The notes under the pieces were generated by a model. That model saw only the letters and a list, made by a program, of their open reading frames with translations. It did no database searches and was not told the DNA's origin. Both the position numbers and the translations under genes were made by a program. A stretch of 64,000 nucleotides of DNA, taken from Candidatus Scalindua sediminis. GTDB taxonomy: Bacteria > Planctomycetota > Brocadiia > Brocadiales > Scalinduaceae. The stretch is from assembly GCA_008636105.1 (NCBI GenBank), contig VSDH01000001.1:1-64000 (forward strand), in the 5' to 3' direction. Shown in pieces: positions 40,906-50,610 of the stretch (the stretch's first letter is position 1; each line of letters begins with the position of its first letter).

Positions 40906-43044
40906 TTATAATCTAATTCTTTGCATTGCCTCTTTTGCATATTCTATTACTTCTTTGTTCTCCTGAAGCTCCTTCTTCAAGTTCTTAATAGAGGCGATGA
41001 TTTTGTTTTTTCTATCTTCCTTATTTGCCATCATGACAATAAGCTCGGTAATATCACTTTGTACCATATCAATATCTAAGCCTACAAACCGGTCTTTCAA
41101 AACTTTTAGCTGATTATTAATCTTTTCATCTTCTTCATTCTCTATGCCAAATACCCGTTTAAGTACTGCGATTTGCATCTCTTTTTTATCTGAAACCGCA
41201 AACAGGTCATTCAAAACACCTAACTGATCATTTAATATCGATATCCTATTACTAATCTTTTCTTCTCTTTCATCCTGTTCTCCCAATGCCCGTTCAAGTG
41301 CTGTGACTGTCTTGTCTCCGCCAATCCGGCCAAGCGCCCAGGCTGCCATTTTTCTTGCCTCTGTATCTTTATCCTTTAGCGCCCACAAGAGAGGAACTAT
41401 TGCATCTCTGCTCCTTATCCATCCCAGTACCATTGCAGATCTTTCACGAACCGATTTACTAGTATCTTTCAATGCTGAAATTAAGTATGGTACTGCAGGG
41501 TTTCCAATCCTTATTAAGGCCCAGCTAGCTCTTCTGCGAGTACTTTTTTCGTTATCGCCCAGTGAAGACACAAGAGCTCTTATTGCATCTTTCCCTATTT
41601 TTGCTAATGCCCATGCCGCTCTATCACGTGCCCATGAAGCTTCTTTACCTGCATCAGTTGCCAGGAGCGTCTTAAGCGAGTTTACGGCTTTTCTGTTACC
41701 AATTTTTCCCAGAGCACCGGCACAACCTTTCTTAACCGTCCAGTTTCTGTCATTTTTAAGTGCTGTTATTAAGGTATAAACAGAATCAGCATCTTTTATT
41801 TCACCTAAGGCCCTTGCAGCGTCATACCTGACATAGGGATCTTTTTCATTTAATAATATCTCATTTAGTACTGGTACTGTTTGCCTATCTGCAATTCTTT
41901 TAAGTGCCAGTATTATTTCTCTTTTTAATTCTGTATCACCAGTTTCTAATTGCATGACAAGTGGCTCCACAGCACTTTTGTCTCCGATAAATCCTAAAGC
42001 CCATGCGGCATTCCTTCTAACCATAATTGATGGAAGCGAGTTGTCTTTTTCCTTTTTGAAAGTTGAAATAATTTTTCTGATAGGATTGAAACGCTTCAAG
42101 CTTTTTTTATAAGCTAAGAGTTGAATCAATGGTGGAACTGAAATTTCTTGTGGTAGAGTACTTGTTGCCAGTGCAGCCATTCTCGACTTATCAGGTGATT
42201 CATTTATCATTATATCCACTAGGGCATGTACTTGTCTTTCGTTTCCGTTCATTTTAATTTTTAATTTGTTTTCACTTTTTTTATTTTCCCTCTTTTGTTG
42301 ATTACTTGGTTTATAATGCAACAGATCAATTGCAACACTAGGGTAATCCGTCAGAATAACATCAACACCCTTAATCATCCTTTCCTTCATTTTATCTCTG
42401 TCATCAGAGTTAATAAGACTCATTCCAATATGATTATGTCTTTCATGAACTAATTCTATCGTATCATTGGTCAGTTTATTGGGTAGTACGAATACTAATT
42501 TAGCCCCTTGAATCCCTGTTTCCGTACTACGAGTTGCCTCCAACGTTCCGCCAAAGTAAATTTGATTTAACATGTCAAATTCTCTAATAAGGGACATGAC
42601 TTGTTGTTCAATGCCATGTTCTTTGACATTTAATATAACTTTGATATTTTTCTCTTTTGCAAATTGTAAAACATCAGATAAAAGTGGCACTTCTTCTCCA
42701 GTGAATTCTTTTCCTTTCCATGCTCCCGCATCGTACTGTTTTATCTCATCATATAACAAGTTGCTGACGTAACCCTTGCCATCGGTTGTCCGGTCAATCG
42801 TGTCATCATGCATTAAGATCAACTTATCATCTTTCGTTTTTCTTACATCTATCTCTAAACCACCTACACCTATATTTATTGCCTTCTCAAAGGCAACAAA
42901 TGTATTTTCTGGGGTATCTTCCAGCGAACCATGTCGTGCGATGACGATAATATTTTTGGACAATTCTGCAGAAATTACCGTTTGTAAATGTATTATAAAA
43001 ACTATTACAATGAGGATAATTTTGTAAGACACTTTATTTGCCAT
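40906..43044 (-). CDS. Glycerophosphodiester phosphodiesterase fused to HEAT repeats
   Basis: The 712-residue protein has a signal peptide (about 1-26). A GDPD domain follows (about 30-265) with IARHGSLEDTPENTFVAFEKAI, the metal ligands in GLEIDVRKTKDDKLILMHDD and TDYPSVAID near its end. Then come about ten HEAT/PBS-lyase repeats (about 290-600; for example RYDAARALGEIKDADSV, ERSAMVLGWIRSRDAIV, ARKMAAWALGRIGGDKT). The C-terminal about 100 residues are a charged coiled coil. The likely reaction is release of an alcohol from glycerophosphodiesters in the periplasm, with the solenoid as docking part. It starts 12 bp after the LptC/LptA-like gene. Confidence 0.85.
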   Translation of the reverse strand: MANKVSYKIILIVIVFIIHLQTVISAELSKNIIVIARHGSLEDTPENTFVAFEKAINIGVGGLEIDVRKTKDDKLILMHDDTIDRTTDGKGYVSNLLYDEIKQYDAGAWKGKEFTGEEVPLLSDVLQFAKEKNIKVILNVKEHGIEQQVMSLIREFDMLNQIYFGGTLEATRSTETGIQGAKLVFVLPNKLTNDTIELVHERHNHIGMSLINSDDRDKMKERMIKGVDVILTDYPSVAIDLLHYKPSNQQKRENKKSENKLKIKMNGNERQVHALVDIMINESPDKSRMAALATSTLPQEISVPPLIQLLAYKKSLKRFNPIRKIISTFKKEKDNSLPSIMVRRNAAWALGFIGDKSAVEPLVMQLETGDTELKREIILALKRIADRQTVPVLNEILLNEKDPYVRYDAARALGEIKDADSVYTLITALKNDRNWTVKKGCAGALGKIGNRKAVNSLKTLLATDAGKEASWARDRAAWALAKIGKDAIRALVSSLGDNEKSTRRRASWALIRIGNPAVPYLISALKDTSKSVRERSAMVLGWIRSRDAIVPLLWALKDKDTEARKMAAWALGRIGGDKTVTALERALGEQDEREEKISNRISILNDQLGVLNDLFAVSDKKEMQIAVLKRVFGIENEEDEKINNQLKVLKDRFVGLDIDMVQSDITELIVMMANKEDRKNKIIASIKNLKKELQENKEVIEYAKEAMQRIRL

Positions 43045-43056
43045 TCGATGTGTTTA

Positions 43057-45045
43057 TCACTGTTCTGCATAGATTTGCCAGTGTGGCTTCCCTTCCCAGT
43101 GGACTCTTTTTGAATTCATATCAAAGTATATCTTTTCAGAAAATGTTCGAGCACCTGACCTCCTTAATTCTGCAAGAGGGTCTCCCGTAAGCACCGCAAG
43201 GTTTTCTGAGAAATCCCAAACAAGTAATGTCCCGACTCCTTCTGTATTCTCTAACCCCGGACTTTCAATATAAACATTTCCTAATGCAGTGATTTTTTTT
43301 ATCTTATCTTTGTCAAAAAAAAGTACGTCCAGTCTGTCACAATCAAGTTTTTCTTCTCCTTTAACGGTATTAACCATTTCATAAAAGATTGCAGTTTTAT
43401 TTTTGCCATTGTACACCATCTTTTCATTCCAGTTAATATCAATGAATTCAGAATCTTCTTCTTTCTTTGTATGCGTTTTGACTAATAGGTTTCCTTTCCC
43501 TTCTGCAAACATTTTATTTTCATCTTCCGAAAAGGAGATCTTTGGTGCTGATATTTGTTTTTCACCATCTTTAACTGATGCCAGAGGGCTCCCGTATAAT
43601 TCAATGTAATTTCCTTTAGAAAACCATACCATTTTTTCTCCCCGTGCTTCCCTAAGCGAATCACCCTTTTTTTCAATAAAGAGAACATCCCTGGTAGCTT
43701 CCAACTTCTGCATCCCCTCATTTTCATCATCAAAAGTTACTATCAACTCTCCACAATACAATTTTGATCCTTTCTTATTTACAACAACATCTTCTTCAAA
43801 AATAGCCTGGTTTTCATCCTGCTGAAAGGACATTCTGCCACTCCAAGTAATTGTGATACTTTCGTAAGATTGGTTTTTACCGGAAGACGGAAGAATTGAC
43901 ATTATTTCTTTGTTCCCATCTTGTCCATCACTTTTTTTACTTCCCACACTAACAGTGGTAATTAATTGCCCGCCTACGGGAACATCCATTCTGCCTTGAT
44001 CTTTAAAGAACTTAATCCTGGCAGCAGCTATTGACACCTTGTCGTCAAAGAATTCAGCTACAGGATCATCATCTAGTATTGCGACTTGTTTTTCTGAATC
44101 CCATGACAAACTTTCTCCCTTTGCCGTTTTTGTGCCATCGGACGCCAAAACATTTCCACTTGCTATTACGTTCTTTACATTTTCCATACTCGAGCCAAAA
44201 GATATTGTTAATTTATCCGCAAATATAGTGGACTTACCTTTTGAAACACGCACATTATCATGAAATGTTATAAGCCTTTTTTCGTTCTCAAAAACCAATT
44301 CTCCACTAGACCGAATGAAAATATTCTCATCGACATTTCCATTTGCAATGGCCGTTTGGCTTTTAAAATTTGAAGCAGTAGCTTCTTTCCCGGGAAAAAG
44401 GAAGAAATCGTCATGATTACTTTTTACTTCCATTTCAGGGTCATCTTTGACCCATGCTTTTGAATCAGTCAAACTAATTTCAAAGCCAGATCCTGTAATC
44501 TCCATACCTTCACTTTTAATTGTAACAAAACCATCTGTATTAATTATTTTCTCATCAGGTAAATACTTTAAATCATCAGTGTATATCTTAAAATCTTCTT
44601 CTAATCTGGTTATCACATTTCCATAGAGAAACCCTTTATTGGTCTCTATATATATCTCCCCGAAATCGGAAGTTATGACTATGTTTCCTGGTTGGTTATT
44701 ATTTTCGTTACCGGTACTTAAAAATTCGATCTCAGGCTTTGTGATCTTATAAATTCTATTTTTAAGAAATACAGTATAGGCACCCCTAATCACCGAAACT
44801 TCCCTTCCCTCTTTGTCATAGTTTGGCAAATAAAGGCCGTATATTTCTTGGGTTATATCTTTTATGTCTGATTTTTGAGTTAGCCTCTGCTTTCTTTTAG
44901 AGCTTTCGTCTATTATTTTTTTTAACAGGGGTTGATCTTCTTTTTTGATGTAAGAGGTATATTCAAGTAAGCCGGAAAGCGAAAGAGCCAAAAGTAGAAA
45001 GCAAACAATTATTATTCCCATATAAAAGAAACGTCGTTTTCTCAT
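43057..45045 (-). CDS. LPS transport protein: LptC-like anchor fused to LptA/OstA repeats
   Basis: The 662-residue protein has one N-terminal membrane helix (about 8-27) and a long periplasmic beta-rich part. Residues about 60-230 resemble LptC (EIYGLYLPNYDKEGREVSVIRGAYTVFL, then TSDFGEIYIETNKGFLYGNV). The remainder contains several OstA/LptA-like units of the type FENEKRLITFHDNVRVSKGKSTIFADKL and YNGKNKTAIFYEMVNTVKGEEKLDCDRL. This predicts a bridge that carries lipopolysaccharide across the periplasm, replacing separate LptC and LptA subunits. It lies in an operon-like string with kdsD, kdsC and GDPD-HEAT. No lptB is present here. Confidence 0.82.
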   Translation of the reverse strand: MRKRRFFYMGIIIVCFLLLALSLSGLLEYTSYIKKEDQPLLKKIIDESSKRKQRLTQKSDIKDITQEIYGLYLPNYDKEGREVSVIRGAYTVFLKNRIYKITKPEIEFLSTGNENNNQPGNIVITSDFGEIYIETNKGFLYGNVITRLEEDFKIYTDDLKYLPDEKIINTDGFVTIKSEGMEITGSGFEISLTDSKAWVKDDPEMEVKSNHDDFFLFPGKEATASNFKSQTAIANGNVDENIFIRSSGELVFENEKRLITFHDNVRVSKGKSTIFADKLTISFGSSMENVKNVIASGNVLASDGTKTAKGESLSWDSEKQVAILDDDPVAEFFDDKVSIAAARIKFFKDQGRMDVPVGGQLITTVSVGSKKSDGQDGNKEIMSILPSSGKNQSYESITITWSGRMSFQQDENQAIFEEDVVVNKKGSKLYCGELIVTFDDENEGMQKLEATRDVLFIEKKGDSLREARGEKMVWFSKGNYIELYGSPLASVKDGEKQISAPKISFSEDENKMFAEGKGNLLVKTHTKKEEDSEFIDINWNEKMVYNGKNKTAIFYEMVNTVKGEEKLDCDRLDVLFFDKDKIKKITALGNVYIESPGLENTEGVGTLLVWDFSENLAVLTGDPLAELRRSGARTFSEKIYFDMNSKRVHWEGKPHWQIYAEQ

Positions 45046-45121
45046 AATAGACTTAAACCTCTTTCAGTCGTCAATTTAAACATCCTTCTTATATTAGCCA
45101 ACTCCTAGAAATTTTGAGATT

Positions 45122-45622
45122 TCAGTAATATCTCGAGATTATCATGTCCCATTTACCCTGTAATTTCAGGATTTTTTCTGTCACTTCACGTATAGCACCA
45201 TACCCTCCAGGTGCACTAGTCACATATGAAACGCTTCTCTTTAATTCTAAGGGTGCATTGGGCACGGCAACTGAAAACCCAACCCTTCTTAAGATTGGCA
45301 GATCAATAAGGTCATCACCAATATAGCAGGTTTCATTATCTTTTATTCTATGCTTTTTGAGAATCTTTTCGTACGCTTCTATCTTATTATGTATGCCCTG
45401 GTATACATCTTCTATACAAAGTTCTTTAGCTCGATGTACCACAGCCTTGCTTTCCCTCCCGCTGATAATGGCTGTCTTTATACCTGCACGGTGTAAATAA
45501 GTAATACCCGTACCATCCTGCACGTAAAAGACTTTTGATTCGTTACCATTCGCATCCAATATAATCTTTCCGTCTGTAAGCACTCCATCCACATCAATAA
45601 TAACAATTTTTATTTCTTTCAA
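45122..45622 (-). CDS. kdsC: 3-deoxy-D-manno-octulosonate 8-phosphate phosphatase (KdsC)
   Basis: The enzyme removes phosphate from Kdo-8-P in LPS inner-core synthesis. The 166 residues form a cap-less HAD subclass C0 domain: nucleophile motif IIDVDGVLTDG, motif II AIISGRESKAV and motif III/IV CYIGDDLIDLPIL. The C-terminal VPNAPLELKRSVSYVTSAPGGYGAIREV is the KdsC flap. It lies between kdsD and the LptC/LptA-like gene on the same strand, matching the Kdo/LPS theme. Confidence 0.94.
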   Translation of the reverse strand: MKEIKIVIIDVDGVLTDGKIILDANGNESKVFYVQDGTGITYLHRAGIKTAIISGRESKAVVHRAKELCIEDVYQGIHNKIEAYEKILKKHRIKDNETCYIGDDLIDLPILRRVGFSVAVPNAPLELKRSVSYVTSAPGGYGAIREVTEKILKLQGKWDMIISRYY

Positions 45623-45750
45623 TACTTAATAAATCTCCGGGTTCAAGAATGACAAAGATTGTAACATAAAAATCTTAAAGCTGCTCGAGCACAGCTAGGT
45701 GGGCTGTCCGTTCAAACGATTTGACCAGACGAGCAAGATTTGAATAACGA

Positions 45751-46734
45751 CTAATATCCCGCATCGAGCAAATCCTGCACATCAACCATGCCAACGGGGA
45801 CGTTATTATCGTCTACAACAGAAATTTGGTCTATTTTATTTTCCCGTAATATCTTGTAGGCCTCCGATGCAAGACGACCGGTTTTAATGAATTTTGATTT
45901 TTTCGTCATAACATCTTTAATAGCTTTTTTAAGAAAAGAAACATCTTTCTGAAGATTTCTTCTAAGATCTCCATCTGTAAAGAAACCCACCAGCTTTTTA
46001 TTCGAGTCAAGGACACTTACGGCTCCAGGCCTTCCCTTCGTACTTGTCATAATTTTAAGTGCATCCGCTACAATCGTATCTTCATTTGTTATTGGATTTT
46101 CTTCATCTTTTCGCATTATTACGTCCACAGTTAGAAGCTTTCTCCCGATTTCTCCACCCGGATGAAAAAAGACATATTCTTCTTTACTCAAGTTTCTCTT
46201 CTTTAAAACTGTTAATGCCAGCGCATCACCCAACGCAAGCATGGCTGTAGAACTTGCTGTAGGGGCAAGGCCTAAAGGACAAGCTTCATCTATATTACCA
46301 ATGTACAGGACTATGTCACTGTACTTTGCTAAACGGGATTTGTCATTACCAGTTATTGAAATGGTTTTTGCACCAATTTTTTTTAAAAAGGGTATAAGTT
46401 GAGCAACTTCAGTTTCACCACTGTTCGAAAGAGCCAGAACCACATCTTCTGCAACTACCCTTCCGAGATCACCATGCCTTGCTTCAAAAGAATGCATCCA
46501 ATAGGAGGGAGTACCTGTGCTGGCCAATGTGGCTGATATTTTTTGCCCTATTATTCCTGCTTTGCCGATTCCGGTCACAACTATCCTGCCGTTACACTTA
46601 ATAATTAAATCAATCGCTTTCTCAAAGTTATCATCAATATGTTGAATGAGGTTTTTGACTGCATCTGCCTCCATATCTATGACCTTTTTACCATATTCTA
46701 TATCAGTTGAACTTTTTTTCATTGCCAGGTTCAT
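45751..46734 (-). CDS. kdsD: D-arabinose 5-phosphate isomerase (KdsD)
   Basis: The enzyme supplies arabinose 5-phosphate for Kdo. The 327 residues comprise an SIS domain (about 35-185; VVTGIGKAGIIGQKISATLASTGTPSYWMHSFEARHGDLG and ALSNSGETEV) and two CBS domains (about 205-327; VDVIMRKDEENPITNEDT and DGDLRRNLQKDVSFLKKAIKDVMT). Length and arrangement match the family. It is the first gene of the minus-strand kdsD-kdsC-lptCA group and is divergent from the M50 protease gene. Confidence 0.94.
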   Translation of the reverse strand: MNLAMKKSSTDIEYGKKVIDMEADAVKNLIQHIDDNFEKAIDLIIKCNGRIVVTGIGKAGIIGQKISATLASTGTPSYWMHSFEARHGDLGRVVAEDVVLALSNSGETEVAQLIPFLKKIGAKTISITGNDKSRLAKYSDIVLYIGNIDEACPLGLAPTASSTAMLALGDALALTVLKKRNLSKEEYVFFHPGGEIGRKLLTVDVIMRKDEENPITNEDTIVADALKIMTSTKGRPGAVSVLDSNKKLVGFFTDGDLRRNLQKDVSFLKKAIKDVMTKKSKFIKTGRLASEAYKILRENKIDQISVVDDNNVPVGMVDVQDLLDAGY

Positions 46735-46821
46735 AAATAATTAAAACTAATTATAAACTCTTTTGCATTATATGCGTAAGTATTTTTTATTCAAGCGAAA
46801 TGTGTAAATGGTGTTCTTTGC

Positions 46822-46850
46822 TTGACATAGCATATGAAGCGTGATAATAT
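46822..46850 (+). promoter_or_regulatory. Sigma-70-type promoter of the M50 protease gene
   Basis: TTGACA (46822-46827) and TAATAT (46845-46850) are separated by 17 bp. The pair overlaps an ATG at 46834 that is in frame with the protease. This argues that 46834 cannot be the start and that ATG 46882 is. Confidence 0.7.
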
Positions 46851-46881
46851 AGTTCGAAGTTTCTCAAAGACTAATATAATA

Positions 46882-47517
46882 ATGAATTTCGATCCTAAAA
46901 GTATAATTATTTTCGCAATAGCGATACTATATGCCATTACTATTCATGAGTTTTTTCATGCCTGGACTGCTAACAAATTGGGAGATCCAACAGCCAAGAT
47001 GCAAGGACGTTTGACACTTAATCCAATAGCGCATCTTGATCCTATTGGTACAATTTGTTTCGTCATTGCACACTTTGGATGGGGGAAACCAGTACCCGTA
47101 AACCCAAATTATTTTAAGCATCCAAGGCGAGATGATGTAATTGTTTCAGCTGCAGGGCCTATTTCCAACTTTGTTTCGGCATTTTTTTTTGGTCTGATTT
47201 TTCAAACATCTTACAAATTTGTAGGCGATACAAGCTATTTTATTAATAATCTACGTAACTTATTGTTGATGGTAATTCAGATAAACTTGATATTAGCTAT
47301 TTTTAATTTTATTCCGCTTCATCCGTTGGATGGTTCACATATTTTAAAAGGATTCTTACCTCGCCATATGCTTCCCGGGTATGAAAACATATGCAGGTAT
47401 AGTCCGTTCATTTTACTTGGGGTAATTTTGCTTGGGAGTTTTGCTCATATACCAATATTATCTTACATTATCTGGCCACCGACAATTTTCTTTTTTAAAA
47501 TTTTTTCTGGCTTATAA
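46882..47517 (+). CDS. Site-2 protease family zinc metallopeptidase (M50)
   Basis: This is an intramembrane protease of the S2P/M50 group. From ATG 46882 it has 211 residues and five or six hydrophobic segments. The zinc-binding motif is HEFFHAWTANKLGDPTAKMQGRLTLNPIAHLDPIG, with the HExxH histidines and Glu in helix 2. The second ligand region is NFIPLHPLDGSHIL (the LDG motif). Small members of this type lack the PDZ domain and their substrates are unknown. An in-frame ATG at 46834 lies within the promoter and is rejected. The gene is followed within 17 bp by scpA. Confidence 0.88.
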   Translation: MNFDPKSIIIFAIAILYAITIHEFFHAWTANKLGDPTAKMQGRLTLNPIAHLDPIGTICFVIAHFGWGKPVPVNPNYFKHPRRDDVIVSAAGPISNFVSAFFFGLIFQTSYKFVGDTSYFINNLRNLLLMVIQINLILAIFNFIPLHPLDGSHILKGFLPRHMLPGYENICRYSPFILLGVILLGSFAHIPILSYIIWPPTIFFFKIFSGL

Positions 47518-47534
47518 GTTTAGTTAATAGATAA

Positions 47535-48254
47535 ATGCAAACAGAATATAAAATTGACCTTGAGACTTACAATGGCCCATTAGACCTCCTTCTCTACTTA
47601 ATCCGTAGGGAAGAGGTTGATATATACGATATCCCAATTGCAAAGATTACAGACCAGTATATGGTACACCTGGATAAATTACAAAAGGTAGACATTGGAT
47701 TGGCTGGGGATTTTTTGGTTATGGCTTCAACTTTAATGTACATAAAATCCCGAACACTTTTACCTCGTACTGAAATAGTTGAGGGCGAAGAGGAAGAAGA
47801 TCCAAGATTAGAGTTAGTGAAGCAACTTCTTGAATATAAAAGATATAAGGAAACCACCACAGCAATAGCGGAATGGGCAGAAGAAAAGAGTAAGAGATAT
47901 CCGAGGCCCAAAGAACGTCAGATAAATGAAGAGGAGACTGAACAAGTTTCTCTGGATGAAATAGATGTATGGAAAATTGCACAACTTTTTTCAAATTTTA
48001 TGAAGCAAACTCTCGGAGATGTGAGTACTACTATAATATATGATAACATACCAACGCAGACATATATGGATATGGTAATTAATAGGTTGATTAATGCTTA
48101 TACTATCTCATTTAATGATTTGTCCTTTAAGGCCAGAGACGAGATAGAAATTGCAGGGTTTTTTCTGGCTTTACTTGAATTAGTGCGTTTGAAGAAAATT
48201 AGACTTGAGCAACACGAAGAGTTTGGCGAAATTCGGATAATATCAAATAATTAA
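47535..48254 (+). CDS. scpA: Segregation and condensation protein A
   Basis: ScpA is the kleisin subunit that bridges SMC heads. The 239 residues have the N-terminal helix-turn-helix segment YKIDLETYNGPLDLLLYLIRREEVDIYDIPIAKITDQY, the linker with SRTLLPR and an acidic EGEEEEDPRLELVKQLLEYKRYK. The C-terminal winged helix is DLSFKARDEIEIAGFFLALLELVRLKKIRLEQ. Its partner SMC is encoded at 56292. scpB is not in the window. It follows the M50 gene by 17 bp and precedes the Trm112-like gene by 20 bp. Confidence 0.94.
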   Translation: MQTEYKIDLETYNGPLDLLLYLIRREEVDIYDIPIAKITDQYMVHLDKLQKVDIGLAGDFLVMASTLMYIKSRTLLPRTEIVEGEEEEDPRLELVKQLLEYKRYKETTTAIAEWAEEKSKRYPRPKERQINEEETEQVSLDEIDVWKIAQLFSNFMKQTLGDVSTTIIYDNIPTQTYMDMVINRLINAYTISFNDLSFKARDEIEIAGFFLALLELVRLKKIRLEQHEEFGEIRIISNN

Positions 48255-48274
48255 GAAAATCGAGGGTACTCATT

Positions 48275-48445
48275 ATGATTGACAAAGAATTGTTGGAAAT
48301 ACTTGCCTGCCCACTCTGCAAGACAGAAGTAAGATTTGAAAATAACAAGATAGTTTGTACAAACTGTGGGAGAAGGTATCCAATAAAGGATGATATTCCC
48401 GTAATGTTAATTGATGAAGCAGAGTTGCCAGAAGATAAGAAATAA
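48275..48445 (+). CDS. Trm112-like zinc-ribbon protein
   Basis: This is a 56-residue protein: IDKELLEILACPLCKTEVRF, then IVCTNCGRRYPIKDDIPVMLIDEAE. Two CPxC/CxxC pairs form a zinc ribbon. The DIPVML-D-E-A tail is typical of bacterial Trm112/YcaR proteins. Eukaryotic Trm112 activates methyltransferases; the bacterial role is less clear. ATG 48275 follows a GAGGGT Shine-Dalgarno. It is likely co-transcribed with scpA. Confidence 0.9.
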   Translation: MIDKELLEILACPLCKTEVRFENNKIVCTNCGRRYPIKDDIPVMLIDEAELPEDKK

Positions 48446-48725
48446 GCTTCTCTTAAAAAAAATTCTCTTTGGCGGGACTTATCGTCTTATTAAGGATCAG
48501 ATTGAAGTATTGCAAAGGGGTTTTTATATATAGTTAGGATTAAGCCATAATTGTTTACTATCTTGAGAATGTCAGACCTCGGAATTACTTTTTGTTAACA
48601 ATCAGGCACAAGTATTATCCTACCTTGCTTATTCGGAAATGATTACCACTTCTGTAGCCCGGACACATTTTAACCGGTACTTTGAACTTATAAATTTTTG
48701 TATAAGGAGTTTAAGAAAAAGATAA

Positions 48726-50447
48726 ATGGATAAGAAAGCAATATTGGCGTTCGTCCTTTGTGCAATAATAATGCTTTACTTTCTTCAGGGATTTCCACAG
48801 CTAACAAAGCCTCCAGATGAAGAAAAGAAAGAAGAAGTTATCGATGAAAAAGAAATACTAGAAAGAAGGATAATAGTACAAAAGGAGCAAGAAGAAAAAA
48901 TAAAGATCGTTCAAGATGAAATAGATCTACAGGACAACATAGTAATACAAAATGACCTAATAAGAACGGTATGGACTAACGAAGGTGCAGCATTAAAATC
49001 TGCTGTCTTAACCGAATTTAAGAATACAGAAAAAACACAGGTATTGGAATTACTTAAACCGAATAGAGAAGATTTGTTGCCTTTAAGAATTAAATTATTA
49101 GACGAAGAATTTCAATTAGATCGCCGGAGACATAAGGTCGTTGAGCAAAAGGAAGGTAAAGTTGTCTTTACCACACTTTTAGAAAATGGACTTCGTGTAA
49201 CAAAAGATATATCTTTAAAAAATGGCAAATATCATCTTGACATTGCGATAACCTTCGAAAATACTTCAAATTCAGTTGTTGCCTTGGCGTATACGGTAAA
49301 TTCAGCAAGCGGTATCTACCCAGAATTTGACAAATATACTGGTCTTGCATCGGCAGTAGGGATAGACGTTGGGCGAGGTAAAGTAAAACTTGTACGCACA
49401 GCGACTGAAGATATGCCATATAAAAATGAATCCGTGGGAATTTCCTGGGCTGGCGCTGTTAATAAGTATTTTGTAAGCATTTTGAAGTCTTCGTCAGGTG
49501 CTATAATAGCTACCACAACATCTGCACCGAATGAAAACCAAGACCCCCTTTATAAAGATGATTTTAGCGTAAATCTTCAGACTAAAAGAATAAGCATAAT
49601 ACCCCAAGGTAAAGAACAACATGATTATGTTCTCTTCCTCGGGCCTAAGAAGGAAAGTATATTAAAGCAATACGATGGACTTTTAGTGCTTTTAGAATAT
49701 GGCTGGACTACCTCTATATGTAAGATACTCATAAAGATATTAAATGTCTTTTACGGGTTTATACCAAATTATGGAATTGCCATACTACTGTTAACATTCT
49801 TAGTAAAGATGATCCTTTTCCCACTAACCAGGAAAAGTCAGATGTCAATGTTCAAGATGCAACAACTTCAACCTCTTATTGGCAAATTAAAAGAAAAGTA
49901 TAAAGGTGATAAGCAAAGGATGGGGCAGGAACAAATGAAGTTGTTTAAACAACATGGTGTAAATCCAATGAGTGGTTGCATGCCAATAATGCTTCAAATG
50001 CCCGTATTCTTTGCCCTATTCAGGACACTACAGCTATCCTTTGAAATGAGACAGGCTCCTTTTGTTTTATGGATTAGCGATTTATCAAAGCCAGATACAC
50101 TAATTCATTTGCCTTTCACCATTCCATTTCTTGGAGACGGATTAAATATCTTGCCAATAGTAATGGGTATTGCTTCGTTTGTACAAATGAAACTTACACC
50201 AAAAACTATTTCTGGAGATGATGCCCAAGCAAAGATGCAACAGAGAATGATGCAGATGATGCCTATTATTTTTCCTTTCATACTTTATACCATGCCTTCA
50301 GGACTTACCCTTTACTGGACAACCAGTACATTGATTAGTATTGGTGAACAAATGTTTATCAGAAGGAGCATTAAGAAGGTTGATATTTATTATAAGGGAA
50401 AAAGGATAACTAAGGGTAAGGATAAGGGTAAGGTAAAGGCAAAATAA
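48726..50447 (+). CDS. yidC: Membrane protein insertase YidC
   Basis: YidC inserts proteins into the inner membrane, alone or with Sec. The 573 residues have an N-terminal membrane helix (about 4-22), a charged linker rich in Glu/Lys (about 30-65) and the large periplasmic P1 beta-domain (about 75-330), as in Gram-negative bacteria. Then follow the conserved five-helix core: YGWTTSICKILIKILNVFYGFIPNYGIAILLLTFLVKMILFPLTRKSQMSMFKMQQLQP, GCMPIMLQMPVFFALF and PSGLTLYWTTSTLISIGEQ. The tail is Lys-rich, suited to ribosome contact. AAGGAG precedes the start. mnmE follows, the usual order near oriC, although the replication genes are not seen. Confidence 0.96.
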   Translation: MDKKAILAFVLCAIIMLYFLQGFPQLTKPPDEEKKEEVIDEKEILERRIIVQKEQEEKIKIVQDEIDLQDNIVIQNDLIRTVWTNEGAALKSAVLTEFKNTEKTQVLELLKPNREDLLPLRIKLLDEEFQLDRRRHKVVEQKEGKVVFTTLLENGLRVTKDISLKNGKYHLDIAITFENTSNSVVALAYTVNSASGIYPEFDKYTGLASAVGIDVGRGKVKLVRTATEDMPYKNESVGISWAGAVNKYFVSILKSSSGAIIATTTSAPNENQDPLYKDDFSVNLQTKRISIIPQGKEQHDYVLFLGPKKESILKQYDGLLVLLEYGWTTSICKILIKILNVFYGFIPNYGIAILLLTFLVKMILFPLTRKSQMSMFKMQQLQPLIGKLKEKYKGDKQRMGQEQMKLFKQHGVNPMSGCMPIMLQMPVFFALFRTLQLSFEMRQAPFVLWISDLSKPDTLIHLPFTIPFLGDGLNILPIVMGIASFVQMKLTPKTISGDDAQAKMQQRMMQMMPIIFPFILYTMPSGLTLYWTTSTLISIGEQMFIRRSIKKVDIYYKGKRITKGKDKGKVKAK

Positions 50448-50610
50448 AATCCCATTTCTGCAAAACCCATTTAACCACGAACTTATCTGCCGCAGCTTTT
50501 AGGATACACCATTGGGAGTTTAACTACACACACCCTTAGAGATTTCATTATCAAAGCTCGTCTTGCTCCCTGTGAACAACATCTCTAAAGGGCTAAATAA
50601 AAAAAGAATT

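Noticed and set aside
41303-41779. Antisense ORF of 158 codons in the GDPD-HEAT gene
   Set aside because: It is a Ser/Ala/Leu-rich shadow of the HEAT-repeat region with regular periodicity inherited from the sense frame.
46834-46881. Upstream in-frame ATG of the M50 protease
   Set aside because: It lies between the -35 and -10 elements of a 17-bp-spaced promoter, so it cannot be in the mRNA.
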